64,000 nt of DNA, taken from contig JAAROD010000033.1 in assembly GCA_012274445.1 (NCBI GenBank), positions 930,001 through 994,000 of the forward strand, read 5' to 3'. This DNA is from Sclerotiophoma versabilis (lineage: Eukaryota > Ascomycota > Dothideomycetes > Pleosporales > Didymellaceae). Under the pieces are notes generated by a model. The model saw only the letters and a list, made by a program, of their open reading frames with translations. It made no database searches and was not told where the DNA came from. This document shows positions 45,520 through 56,652 of the stretch, in pieces; position 1 is the first letter of the stretch, and every line of letters begins with the position of its first letter. A program made the position numbers and the translations under genes.

Positions 45520-47297
45520 TTAATCGACATACCACAACTCACCCCTTCCCTGTTCCTCTTCCGTCTTGCGAAAGGGTTCGACGCTTTCTCCTAGCCAGCT
45601 GACAATTCTTGTAAACTCTAGTGGCTTCCAGAGCATCTCCACTGCAAACTTCTCGCCAGCAAGAACTACAAACGCTTGGCGGAGCAACTCATCTCTATCG
45701 ACCACGAGTCCATAGCCAAGTCCATAGCCTTGTCCAATGTCGTCAAAATTTGCCATGATAGTTTGGGTGGCACCCATAAGCGTTCTGTGCTGTTGGATGC
45801 GCCTCTCAATCTCAGGCGCGCTTTGGCCTTCAGAGTTCCATCCTATCGATTGGTCAGTATTTAAATGATCAGGCCTCGAAACTCAACCATTATACTGTTG
45901 CGATAGCGAAGAAAATAGGCGCACTTACGTCTGTCTGCACGGTCGAGCGCGGCAAGGTGCCGCCTAAGCTCGATCCATGTTAGTATTGCCCGCTCCCTTG
46001 CGATAAACGCCGGAATGTCTTCAAGCATCTTGTCATAGTCGGCTCGCACGCCTTCTCTCCACACTTTCTCCAGGCGATTGAGAAGTGTGTCCTCATCCCA
46101 TTGTACGCTGCATTCTTCGTTATAGATGAGGGATCGAAGAGCTCGCAGGCTGTCGTAGTCCAGCCCTCGATATGGTATACTGATGTTCTGTTGGGGTATG
46201 TTTTCAGAAGCCGCGTCATCGGTGCGGAAACTCGCGACAAGCTTAGCGACTTCGACGCTTATCTGTTTATCGACGTGTGCTTGATTTGCTTGCGCAATCT
46301 GCTGTTGGACAGCAATCTTATCGTCTGCGGATTGCGGTGCGTGTGCGTTTGTTGCGGCCCATGATGGATTCAGCTGCTGTGAACCACGTGCTTCCCTCGC
46401 TGCAAGCCTATTCCAGACCCCTTCCACGATTTTATGAGGTTGCTGTTCGTTTGGTACTGATGACCTGGGAACGTCATTCTCGCTCGCCGCCCCGGCGATG
46501 ACAGACGTAAATCCGGGACCATCGCAAGGGCCAGCAATCGGACTGCCACCTGGCTCAGGTGTCAACATTGCAGTAGACGATATTGGGCTTCCACGTGAAG
46601 CTGTTTCAGTTTGAAATACTGAGTTTGGCGCAAGTGCGACGAATGATGCAGGCGTGCTACCATCACCAATTGCACTTTGCCCGTTGAACTCAGCTTCAGC
46701 TCTAGCTTTTCGGTTCTCTTCTTTCTTTTTTCTTTCGCGATCCAAACGCTCACGCGCCAAGATGACATTGCACGCCTTGAGTCCTATCCACCAGTGTACG
46801 AGCTTGCGTATACTGCGAAAAGCATTAGCGGATGCAAACCTTGCTTCATCTTCTTCGAGAGTATAAGCAGATCGAGGCGCTACTCACAGTTGTTTGTCTT
46901 CTTCGTTCTCAAAGTAGAGATCTCTTGGGTAAAGGCCATCCTCCACGCCGGGCTCGTTAGCTGTTATCAGATGTTCCCGGTCGCCAACGCGACCCCATAT
47001 TCTGCTCCCATGCTTGTCCAGGAGAGAATCCACTTCTGATTTCAGGCTGTTCTCTTCACTGAGACACCTCATAAGATCGTCGGACTCTTTTGGTAGCGTG
47101 GCTACGATGTCGCCCATATCTTGTACGAGTTCTCTGAGCAGTGCTGATTCAAAGTTGGTTTTGCCCCGCTTGTTAGACGACCATTTTGCTCTCAATCCAA
47201 GCCGCTCGATCAACTCGTGCATGCGCACTTTGCTCCGGTTCTTCATGATGTCGACCCAGTCTTTCGACGTGGCGTACGTAATCGCGGACCCGTCCAT
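45520..47297 (-). CDS. Uncharacterised protein, paralogue B of a tandem pair
   Basis: Three exons: 47297-46888, 46812-45929 and 45842-45520 (introns of 75 and 86 nt), about 538 residues. Exon 1 parallels exon 1 of the gene at 41763-44220: a helix ending ELIERLGL versus EVTECLGL, then DKHGSRIWGRVGDREHLITAN and PRDLYFENEEDKQ. Exon 2 starts with RKLVHWWIGLKACNVI, matching HLHRWIIIKACYYI of the neighbour, and continues into a highly charged coiled-coil-like stretch (RERLDRERKKKEENRKARAEAE). The middle is disordered. The C-terminal part (DYDSLRALRSLIYNEECSVQWDEDT, WIELRRHLAALDRADR, GEKFAVEMLWKPLEF) appears helical and differs from paralogue A. No known domain was recognised and no function can be assigned. 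Confidence 0.8.
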
Positions 47298-48232
47298 GTT
47301 TGCTTTTCGCTTGCTCTTCTGCTTACACCAATTTCGTTAAAGGAGATAGCTGGGAAAGCGCTCGTGTTGCTATACTGTCGCTGTCGCAAAGTTTGTTGCC
47401 AGGTGGTGCCATGCATAGAAAGGTAAAAGACATAGGCTGGTTGTTAACTCTCGCCGCATTTAATCATCGGCAGTTGATTGGGAGACCGCAGAGATAGGCA
47501 GACGGCGCAGTGGGAGTGCGTAGATGAGATAGCTTCAGCGTAGTCAAGAGCACAGCCCTGCTGACCATAGTTGACAGATAGACATATGAACTGATGGATT
47601 GACGATGAAAATGGTTCAGTAAAACCGCCCGGGTGTCGATGGGAACGTTGGCGTACAAAACCCTAGAGATAAAAGTGGGTCTGGTGGCAACAATCTTCAT
47701 TCTCATTGGCAAGTCGCGACTTACACAAAACTCGTCAAAGCTTGTCAGCCGCGCAATCGCCTCGCGCTTTCGTTCCCATTTAGCGTGTCTCCGCGTTCGC
47801 CCTTGCCGGCACGAACTTATGTACATTGTACAAGCCCGCCGACCCCTGAAACGCGAATCTCGCATTCGCACCCAGCGCCGTTAGTTTGCAGTATACTTCT
47901 ACCTGGATTATAGGCCTAGATTCCTAGCTTGAACCCAAATTTACTAAATGTGCGGATGTTGACTTTTCATGACGATTCACTATAGGTATAGAGCGGGGCT
48001 AAGACGGTGAAGAGCGAATAAAGTTGAGACTTCGTACCATGGCGCTTGTGTAAGGGGTCGTGATTACATATCTTGGCTATGTGTAAAACCTTAACCGTGG
48101 AATGCCGTAAGCCGTACAAGTTCAACCAATCTCACCTACACAGCTTGGGCTGTGCAGAACTGACGTCCCCGATATCTGGTAATCCGCGCTTCAAATGATG
48201 GGAATTGTAGCGTTCAAAGACCCAAGTCCCAT
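47298..48232. other. Intergenic region, no supported gene
   Basis: About 0.9 kb containing the promoter of paralogue B and the 3' flank of the hexose transporter. Frames are short, and the longest minus-strand one (47464-47871) has no recognisable feature. Confidence 0.45.
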
Positions 48233-50066
48233 CTAAACCTTTGGCTCGTGAGAAATGTTTTCAACTTGACCGGGACCCTTGTCGGCTCCGATCTTGACAT
48301 CCCCGGCTTCGATGTCGCGCTGGAGCTGGTCGAGGCGCGACTCAATCTTGCCTGCCCTCCATGGAGGAATGCCGCTGTCGAACACAGTATCCATTTCCTC
48401 GAGAGTCTTGCCCTTGGTCTCAGGTGCCGCCAGGAACATGTGAATGAGGGCAAGGCCGTTAAAGGTGCCGAAGATCTAAATACGTCATAAGTCATTTGGC
48501 AGGAATTCAACGATCATCTAGCCAAGAACTCACCATGTACATCTTCCAGTTGATGCTCCAGAGAAGAGGAGGAACGGCAAAGGCAAGAATGCAGTTCCAA
48601 GTCCAGTTTGAAGCTTGTAATTATCAGCAAGATGGTTCAATCAATTGAGACGAACGACATACCAGTAGCGAGAGAGACAGCCTTCGCGCGGACCTTCGCA
48701 GGGAAGATCTCAGAAGGGTAAGTCCAACTGGTTGGACCCCAGGTGGTGGCAAAAGAGGCGACGAAGAGGTAGGAGCAGGCGACAATGGCCTTTGAAACGC
48801 TAGAATGCTCCTTGGGGACAACCCAAGAGATGTCCTTGTCGGTCTCGTCAGGATTGGGGACACCATACGACGCCTGAAGGGCACCAGTGGTGAATAGCCA
48901 GGTCATCATCAAGAAGCTGCCAACGAGGAGCGCTGGGCGGCGGCCAAACTTGTCGAGATAGAGAATAGCTGGCAGAGTCATAACGACGTTGATGATGTAC
49001 TGGATGGACGAGGTGAGGAGTTCATCTGCAATTCCAGCGCCTCGCATGATGAAAACGATGTAGTACATCATAATATTCATGCCTATTGAATTCATGAGCT
49101 GCTTCTCTATATAGAGAAGATCAGGAAACTTACCACAAAGCTGAGACCACATCTGGATGGACATTCCAAGGATGACACGCTTAAGAATGCGCGGCTTGAC
49201 AAGTGCAGCAAAGCTGGTGACAGCTTCCTCGCGCTCGAAGCGGAGAGCTTCCTCGATTTCCTGGTACTCGGCGAGGACCTTGGGGTGGTTGGCATTGCCG
49301 GAGCCGTGGAGGTTGGCAAGGACCGTAAGAGCCTCCTCCCAACGATCCTTCGAGGCGAGCCAACGCGGAGATTTAGGGAAGAAGAAGAGACCGAAGAACA
49401 GAATAGCACCTGGAACCGCCTGGATACCCCATGGAATGCGGAAGGCGGCTGTGCCCTGGAATTCGTTGTCGATGCCGCCATCGTAGAAGGAAGAACCATA
49501 TTGGACGAAGTACTGGATCAAAATCCCCCACGTAATTGCCCACTGCTGTAGAGAGACAACACGACCGCGGATTTCCTTAGGCGCAATCTCACTTTGGTAG
49601 ACTGGAACGATAGCAGAACAGATGCTGGGTATCTACGTTAGTAAGACCTTGACTAAGACAGAGGAGACACATACCCAATTGCAAAGCCACCAACAACACG
49701 GCCAACGCATAGAAGAGGAATGCCGTTGGCGGCAGCCTGGAGAATAGCACCGACGCACCAGATGACGGCGGCAATCTGGATGGCAACTTTACGGGACAGG
49801 CGATCGGCAAGGAACGAAGAACAGAGGGCACCAAAGAGTGACCCAGCAGGCATAGATGCGGTCTGGCGGCGTCAGCAGGTTATCAGTATGAACAGAGATG
49901 CAGCTCTTACGATACCGCCCTGGCGAGTGCCCGCGGGGTATCCGAAATACCCTTTATAAGCCGGAGTTCCCAATACACCGGACATGGAAGAGATGTCGAA
50001 ACCGAAGAGCCCACCGCCAATGGCGGCGAAGCCACAAATGGCGTAGACGTTGTAAAAGGTCTTCAT
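48233..50066 (-). CDS. MFS hexose transporter
   Basis: Sugar-porter-family plasma-membrane transporter of about 525 residues. Six exons: 50066-49911, 49862-49675, 49624-49134, 49082-48663, 48613-48534 and 48475-48233, with introns of 48-58 nt, several carrying TACTAAC or CTGAY branch sites. The ATG at 50066 gives MKTFYNVYAICGF. Signature blocks are in order: GGGLFGFDISSMSG in helix 1, the D-R-x-S-R loop (ADRLSRK), VGRVVGGFAIGICSAIVPVYQSEIAP, QQWAITWGILIQYF, PKSPRWL, SQLCGMNIMMYY, a DKFGRRPAL loop, and the C-terminal PETKGKTLEEMD. Twelve helices are expected. It resembles fungal glucose/hexose transporters more than the quinate permease QutD. Three CreA-type motifs lie upstream. The substrate is inferred. 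Confidence 0.93.
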
Positions 50067-50340
50067 CCTGCCAAATAGTGGGTGGTTTGGTGAAGAAAGA
50101 GAGCGGGGTTTGACTGAGGTCTTATAGAGGGAAGGGTCTTGCTTTGCGCGTGATTTTACCGGTTTGCGTTTGCATGTAGAGGCCTGTGCGCCTTGACTAT
50201 CACTAGCATTCACTCTTGTTCCCTTCGCCGTTAAGACCACTAGCACCTTCACCCCCCTGCAAGGAGGCGCTGCGCCCAGGCTGCAGCCCCCGCAAACAAG
50301 CGTTTGTTCTGGTTCACTGATCCTGGGGTAGCGCAAGCAA
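50067..50340 (-). promoter_or_regulatory. Transporter upstream region with three CreA-type motifs
   Basis: Within 270 bp upstream of the hexose transporter start, SYGGGG motifs occur at 50103-50108 (GCGGGG), 50288-50293 (GCGGGG on the minus strand) and 50323-50328 (CTGGGG). SYGGGG is the established binding consensus of the carbon catabolite repressor CreA/CRE1. Repression by glucose is plausible but unproven, since the motif is short and common. Confidence 0.35.
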
Positions 50341-52105
50341 TACGCATAAAAGATGTCCTGTAACCATGTTTAGGTTGAGACATTGTAACATCGCCCATGG
50401 GCAGTGCTCAAATGCTTCCCGGTAAGAAGCAATCGGTGTTGCCTGCCGCTAGATACAGTAGCTTCTGGAAGATCGTACCATCGTTTGCTCGAACACGGTT
50501 GGCTCAGAGAAATTCTCAGTTGACGTGACCAACCGCAAGGCGCTCTGCCAGTTTGAACGCGGAGCAGCTGCCACATCACGCGAGGCTCATGTCGCTTGCG
50601 AGAGCGCAAGAGAAGATTGGCAGGAATCAACGTGAAAGATGTCCCGAAGATGTGTCCATGAAGCGCACCATCCGTCTGGGCGCTCGGCATTGACCAAGCT
50701 TCAATCCCTGCACGTCAACATGATCGAATATCCTAGGGGACTTGATCCAGGATGAAAATAACCACGGTTTATGACCCCGCTTGTTGAGGCCCCCAAACAG
50801 CCAGCTAGAACCTGAGTTGGTGTCACCAGCACATGTCGTTGCGAAGCTGGAGGTGTTTCCAGGACGTGGTGTTACTTTCTGCTGCTACGGTTGGGCGTCC
50901 CGGACGTTGAAATGGTTGCGATCATCGCGGGAGGCGTTTGACCACGCGGAATTGGCCTTGCACACATGCGGTTAGCGTTCTTCCACAAATGAACACCCCA
51001 AGCTTTCGGCGCATCTTGCAAGGCCGCCCACCATGTGCACTGCTGACCTTGCCCAGACACCAAGATGTCGCGGCTTACAACCGTAGAGCGCATCGACTCC
51101 TCCATTGGGGATGACAGCCGACATGGCGATTGTGATGAGGATGATGATGAGCGAACAGCAATGTCAGGGAACCAAACGCCATTCTGAGGTCAAGCTCTTG
51201 ACGGTGCGAAAGAAACAGCTACAAAGGTCGAAAGGAGGTATCCCACCGCCGTGACAAGGCGGGAGAGTAAATCAAACAGGATTGGGTCTCTGGGTTGCAG
51301 CATATGCAGGTCGTCTCGTGCAGCAACGTGGAAATGACTATCGATCGAAGTACTAACTGCGTGCCGCAACCATTCGTGGTAACTGTCGGAGGTTGTGTAG
51401 GCGCATCGGCGGCCAGACGACAGTTCGACATTGTCTCGTCAGTTCTGGCTGCAAGGGCAATCTCGCTTTCAGCGGGTACGGTGTGATCTAGCACGACCAA
51501 GGAATCGCACAGCTCAGGATACAAGGCGCACCGTATCGTATTGTGCGTCAGCAGGCGTTACCGTTTATGCGCTTTGGACCTGGTACAGCAAATGAGCTCA
51601 AACATTGTTGTAGACGACCCTCGTCCTCGCCGGTTGTTCTGCATTCTTAGCAGGTCCAGACACTTACAAGTCCATCTCAAAGCATGGTGCACAACCACAC
51701 CTGGATTCAGATCTACCAAGAGGAATAGACTATATCTATCAGGAATGTGCTTTGAAGAAGCACAAAACCCATATAAAATAAAATCGCGGTCAAGTTCACA
51801 ACAAAAAGAACACACCCATACGACAAGTAAGATTCAAGGAGGCAGCATTCTTTATACTAAGCGCGCAATCTATACTCGTTCGTCGAGATAGACTACACCT
51901 CGCAGTTTCTCGCCGATACAAGTAATCAGGCCAACACACCCTTGGACGTTCAATCCATCCGGCGAGAATTCCAGACCTGAACGTGCAGATTCGAGCCTCA
52001 GCTCATTTACGAGTACCTGCCTCGTTCAGACATTGATGCTTTTCAAATGTTGAGGGAAGTTTTGAGTACGCACGACAAGGTTCTCTGACTATCACCAGGA
52101 CGTCC
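50341..52105. other. 1.8-kb region without a supported gene
   Basis: No conserved frame on either strand. It separates the hexose transporter from the unresolved gene at 52-53 kb. No mobile-element signature or RNA gene found. Confidence 0.45.
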
Positions 52106-53023
52106 TTGATCACCTCACCCCTTTACCTTGCAGAACATGTCCTTGTCTTTCATCTTCTTGTTCAACCGTACCTATCTGTGCTGCCGGATCCCAGTTCTCA
52201 ACCTTCATTCGCTGCCAGTGGCATCACGCTAGTCACCGCACCTTTCCAATCGCGCTACGCATCACATACAGACACACTCATAGCTCCCGACGGCTCTCAC
52301 ATGGCTCTCACAATATCTGCACATAGGTTGCACGACTTCTCGCATTCGAAGCTGCTTCCATCACCGTCTTCAGCGATTGGGATGACCATCAGCTTAGAGT
52401 AGACCCTGCATGAGATTGCGTACTTGAAGCTGACATGTGGCGCGACAGTTTCACGGCGACCCACCCCAACGACCCGCATAGGAGTAGGTAAAGGAGCTAC
52501 CGACCGCAAGAGCAGCTCCACGTAGACGGCAAACCACACTGAAGCATTTCCCAATCGACCCAGCAAGCAACCATGTCGCCCTCTTCTTAAGCTCACTGCG
52601 AACCCGCACCCGACCGACCGGCCCGCCCAGCACGAGCATCGACCCGCAGCTTTTGTACCACCAGACCCTGCATTACTTCTTGGAGAATCTCGTAAAGAAG
52701 GTGCGACGGGCAATTTTCTTCAAACGCAAAGAATTCAGTTCCAGCACGTCGTTCTCTGCTGCAATCCTGACGGTTGCCGTACCGAGTGTCCGATAACCCC
52801 CCTTTCCCTGGTCGACAATGCGTGTGCATGGCTGATGCCTCATCCGATATCGCATAGCGTCTTTGCACGCAGCAGTCTCACAATCTGCGACCACTTTGTC
52901 ATGGCGCTGAGCTACCTGGAGGCGAGGAGGATGGTGTCGCCGGAAGAGTTGATTGCGAGTGCGAGTCCGTGGTTTCTCGACGCGGAGACGGTGTGGTGGC
53001 GGAAGTTTTGGATGGATAGCTGA
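52106..53023 (+). CDS. Possible spliced gene of unknown function, structure unresolved
   Basis: The 3' part reads convincingly as protein: ALSYLEARRMVSPEELIAS then ETVWWRKFWMDS and a stop at 53023. The 52106 frame continues to it with only two TAG interruptions (near 52400 and 52520). Another frame at about 52540-52790 also looks coding (IDPQLLYHQTLHYFLENLVK, RRAIFFKRKEF, SFSAAILTVAVPSVR). Base composition is GC-richer than the flank. One or more introns could join these pieces, for example GTACCG near 52779 to CATAG near 52857. The gene could equally be a decayed copy. The boundaries given are an outer envelope rather than a model, and no family was recognised. Confidence 0.3.
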
Positions 53024-53225
53024 GGGAGTGGGAAAATTGTGGCATCGTATTATAATACAACGCTCACTACCTTCGCCGTCCAGTGTCCAGGTGGCTGTGC
53101 GGTAGTTTGTGCGTTATGGTGTATCATCGTAAACATAGAAGAAAATCTTGCATGCTAGCTATCTATTACTAGTACAGATACACCTCATCTCATATCCACA
53201 TCCTTGAGCGCCCTTGATCCGCCGT

Positions 53226-54850
53226 CTACAAGAACTCAATGCCGACTCCGAAGCTCAGGCCCTTCCGCCCCTGCTCCTCCTTGCGCATAACCAGCGGCAG
53301 AGAGAAGTTGATCTCAAACCTCGCAACAGGATGCGCATACACGAGTCCCACGCCGGCGGCCGCGCTTGGCAGCTCGTCCTTTAGATCGCGCAGCGTCTTC
53401 TTCAGGCTCTCGGTAGCGTCGCCTGCAAAAGAGCCAGTGTCTGACTTGGCGCCCTTGAGGGCGAGAAGTCGGCCGCCGTTGATGAAGGCCTGCAGACGCA
53501 GCGGTGTCTCCTTGCCAACACGGGGAACGGGGAGGAGGAGAGATGCGCCAGCGGCAGCGAAGACGTCGCCGCCAACGGCATCGGCGCCGTCGTGGGGCCC
53601 AAGGCCGCCGAGGCGGAAACCGCGCACGCTGTTGGGGCCGCCGAGCTGGAAGCGGTCGTTTATCCTGCTTGCCTGGGGCTGGGCACTGGCTCGGTTGGCG
53701 AGCGGGTACAGCAGGCCGCCGCGCAGGCCGGCAGTCAGGGTGATGCCTGTGCTGCCAAAGGGGAGGGCGAGCTGCGACTCGGCTTCGGTCTTGAAGAAGG
53801 AGGCGTCGCCGGCCAGGAGGGAGAAGCCGGCGAGCTCGGAGACGGTCTTGATCAGGTAGCCGCGCGAGGGCAGGAGGGGGTAGTCGCGCTTGTCGTTGGT
53901 CCAGGTGTGGGTGAGGCTGGACTTGAACGAGTCGCCGGCGTCGGCGCGGACGGTGGGCGATGCGTTCTCGGCGAGCGAGGTGAGCTGGCGCCAGACGGCC
54001 GAGTAGCCAAGGGTGTGCTCGTGGCCGTGCTGCGAGCGCCAGAGGAGTTTGGTGCTGCCGCCCTTCTGCAGCTCTTCGTGGCTCGCCCAGGTCTTCAGGA
54101 CGGAGCTCGCGAAGGCATTGGCCTGCCACTTGAAGTCGGGGTTGCTCCGGATCGGGGTGTCGAAGGCCAGCGAGTAGGCAGAGCGGGTGCGGGTGCCCAG
54201 CGACGCGTGGGCGTTGAGCGTCTCCGCACCGCCGAACAGGTTCCGCAGCTCGGCGTTGACATAGGCGTCGGCCTCGGACGCGCCCGCCTCGGTGCCCGTC
54301 TTGATGGTGTAGTTGCCGCGCTCGTGGGCCGAGATGTAGACGTCGACGTCGGTCGGCGACGACGCAGCGTGGGCGGGGTCGGGGCGGTCGAGGAAGACGG
54401 AGATGGGCGACTTGAAGATGCCGAAGCGGTTCAGCTTGTCCGTGGCGGTGCCGACCTCCTTGAGCGCGTCTTCGAGCGTGTACGAGGCGTCGCGGTTGGC
54501 GCTCAGGATGGGGTTGACGACCGTCTCGAGGAAGCCCCGGCGCGTGCGGTTGGCGTGCAGGATGCGGACCGACGAGATGGTCACGGGGAGGGAGGTGTTG
54601 TCTTGGACCTGTGCGTGTGTCAGCCGCGGCCCCGGCGAGCGCAATCGACGGCCCGTACCAGCTCTGCCAGCCGCTCCTGCGACTTCTGGTGCTGCGCGGC
54701 GAGGCGCGTGTTGAGCTCATCCTGCTGGCGCTGCAGCGCGGCCGCGTCGGTCTTGTTCTGGAGCCGGGCGAAGACCTGCAGCAGTGTCAGTCATGTGACG
54801 GCGGACGGCGCTTCTCCAGCACCTACATCGTCGTCAGTGGGCGACGCCAT
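53226..54850 (-). CDS. sam50: Sam50/Tob55, mitochondrial outer-membrane beta-barrel assembly protein
   Basis: Omp85-family core subunit of the SAM complex, which inserts beta-barrel proteins into the mitochondrial outer membrane. Three exons: 54850-54827 (MASPTDDD), 54775-54659 and 54608-53226, all phase 0, introns of 51 and 50 nt; about 507 residues. Exon 2 encodes a charged helix (LQRQQDELNTRLAAQHQKSQERL). Exon 3 opens with a single POTRA-like domain (VTISSVRILHANRTRRGFL...VVNPIL...LNRFGIFKSPISVFLD). The 16-strand barrel follows, with the diagnostic loop motif NSVRGFRLGGLGPHDGADAVGGD (Omp85 family R-G-F/Y). It ends with the expected C-terminal beta signal (GLSFGVGIEFL). No cleavable presequence is seen or expected. 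It diverges from ubc6 across 439 bp. Confidence 0.95.
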
Positions 54851-55191
54851 CAGAGCGGTTGCGGGTGGCAGCTCGACGTCTTGGCAAAAGTCCTGGAAGA
54901 TTGGCCGCTGCCATCATCGCGCACGTGCCGCTCTGTCGTGCGGACCTCGACGCCTGCGCCCCGGGCCTGCTGTCAGCCTAGACGGCCCTCTCCACCGCGC
55001 CGGCCACTCGCACCACTCGACCACTCGCCCACTCGCCCACTCGCCTCACTCGGTTGCCCTCTGCCTTCGCCCGACCGTGGAACGCGCGACGAAGACGCCG
55101 TTTGCTTTTAGTTTGCATTGTCCTGTCTCTTTCGTATACCCCTGTCTGTTTGCTTGATACCCTCTTTGTCTTCGCCCCAGCCGCCCTCGGC

Positions 55192-55247
55192 CTCACCACT
55201 ATCGACTCACCACTACCGACTCACCACTACCGACTCACCACTATCGA
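55192..55247 (+). repeat. 14-bp tandem repeat, four units
   Basis: Four head-to-tail copies of CTCACCACTAYCGA. Copies 1 and 4 have T and copies 2 and 3 have C at the variable position. The array ends 42 bp before the ubc6 start codon, so it probably lies in the 5' UTR or core promoter. Confidence 0.95.
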
Positions 55248-55258
55248 CGACTGCATCG

Positions 55259-55272
55259 CCCCCCCCCCCCCC
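55259..55272 (+). repeat. Poly-C run (14 nt) in the ubc6 leader
   Basis: Fourteen C residues ending 17 bp upstream of the ubc6 ATG. In an mRNA leader this would be a poly-C tract; sequencing length error is possible. Confidence 0.85.
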
Positions 55273-55289
55273 TCCCACACTCGCACACC

Positions 55290-56120
55290 ATGGCCACACC
55301 TGCGGCAACCAAGCGCCTCACCAAGGAGTACGCCGCCATCGCCAAGTCGCCGCCGCCCTACATCGTCGCCCACCCCTCGGAGAAGAACATCCTCGAATGG
55401 CACTACATCCTGACCGGCCCGCCCGAGACCCCGTACGAAGGCGGCCAGTACTGGGGCACCCTCATGTTCCCGCCCGACTACCCCTTCGCCCCGCCCGCCA
55501 TCCGCATGCACACCCCCTCCGGCCGCTTCCAGCCCAGCACCCGCCTGTGCCTCAGCATATCCGACTTCCACCCCAAGAGCTTCAACCCGGCCTGGGAAGT
55601 CAGCACCATCCTCACCGGCCTGCTGAGCTTCATGACGAGCGAGGAGATGACGACGGGGAGCGTGCGCGCCAGCGAGCAAGAGCGCAAGTTGTTTGCTCAG
55701 CGCACACGCTGGTGGAACAGCACAGGCGGCGGGTCCAAGCAGACAGCCGCGCCGACCGCAAACTCCCGTGGTATCGGCGGCATCAAGGCCGGCGATGGTG
55801 GCGCCAAGTTCCGCCTCGAGTGGCCCGAGGTCGACGAGGAAAACCTCAAGTGGATCAAGGAGAAGAACATCGACACGGCTACCGGCCTGCCGCGCGCTGC
55901 ACAGCCCGCTGCACCAGCACACTGCCCGCCTGAGGTGGCTGGCCTGAGGCGGAGGCCCAATGGGAGTGCGTCGACGGTTGTGCAGGACGCCCAGATTGCG
56001 AGGGAGGCTGGCCAGGGCTACTTGAGCAGAAACAAGTGGAAGATCATCTTCGGCACCATCCTTGCATACATTCTGGTCGCCAGGGTTTTGGGCGACGGCG
56101 CAGTAGCGACTGCATCATAG
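55290..56120 (+). CDS. ubc6: Ubc6-type tail-anchored ER ubiquitin-conjugating enzyme (E2)
   Basis: Single-exon protein of 276 residues, ATG at 55290. The N-terminal UBC fold (about 6-150) shows KEYAAIAKSPPPYIVAHPSE, PYEGGQYWGTLMFPPDYPF and PPAIRMHTPSGRF. The catalytic site is STRLCLSISDFHPKSFNP with Cys87 and the Ubc6-specific insert-less loop. A Trp-rich stretch and a low-complexity linker follow. The C-terminus is a single hydrophobic anchor (WKIIFGTILAYILVARVL) with only a few residues after it, which places the enzyme on the cytosolic face of the ER. In yeast Ubc6 works with the Doa10 ligase in ER-associated degradation. Catalytic residues and anchor are all intact. Confidence 0.96.
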   Translation: MATPAATKRLTKEYAAIAKSPPPYIVAHPSEKNILEWHYILTGPPETPYEGGQYWGTLMFPPDYPFAPPAIRMHTPSGRFQPSTRLCLSISDFHPKSFNPAWEVSTILTGLLSFMTSEEMTTGSVRASEQERKLFAQRTRWWNSTGGGSKQTAAPTANSRGIGGIKAGDGGAKFRLEWPEVDEENLKWIKEKNIDTATGLPRAAQPAAPAHCPPEVAGLRRRPNGSASTVVQDAQIAREAGQGYLSRNKWKIIFGTILAYILVARVLGDGAVATAS

Positions 56121-56394
56121 GTCCGTTCTGCGCGCGCAGCAGGAATGCCACGTGCGTCTAGCGTAGGCATGCACACCAAGGGATATACCAAACTTCGGGA
56201 GGCATAGCATGGTCACGGCGTCTTGATCTTCTTTTTCTTTTGCGGGGGGATATGGCGTACATACTTTACACACCACGAGTGATATACGTCTTTGCTTGCA
56301 ATAGACCGATCTGATAGCACCCAAATACAGTTCTATCTCGATTCCTCACGCATAGGAAAGATTGGGCGCAGGCAATGCTGATTCTATTCTATTG

Positions 56395-56436
56395 AAAAAA
56401 ATCAAAAAAGAAAAAAAGAAAAAAAAAAAAAGAAAC
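56395..56436. repeat. A-rich tract
   Basis: About 42 nt of A with occasional G, C and T, between two convergent genes. It is simple sequence, not a transposon tail that I can support. Confidence 0.8.
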
Positions 56437-56652
56437 ACGCAGATCCAAACACGCCTACTGGGCTGTATCTGAACGCGATGCTGCTTTCTTTTTTTGGTTC
56501 CATAGTTAAAGAGCGACGCCGCTGGATCGATGATGAGAAAACCACTTCACCGAAGAGAACGAACTCATGCAGGACAGATTCAATGCGATTTCCGTGTCCC
56601 ATAGCTATCTGAGGAGCCGCCTGCTAAGACTCTTTGTTTTCATAGCTCCTTT

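Larger units (their letters stand above)
54851..55289. promoter_or_regulatory. Divergent sam50/ubc6 intergenic region
   Basis: A 439-bp divergent promoter region. It is C/T-rich toward ubc6, as is common near fungal transcription starts, and carries a 14-bp tandem repeat and a 14-C run just upstream of the ubc6 ATG. Confidence 0.55.

Noticed and set aside
53314..54720. Second long minus-strand frame over sam50
   Set aside because: Low-complexity Arg/Pro/Ala translation in the wrong frame of the same gene.
53592..55157. 521-codon open frame antisense to sam50
   Set aside because: It is GC-rich, composed mainly of Gly, Ala, Val, Arg and Glu, and exactly overlaps the convincing Sam50 exons. 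It is a shadow of third-position GC bias.
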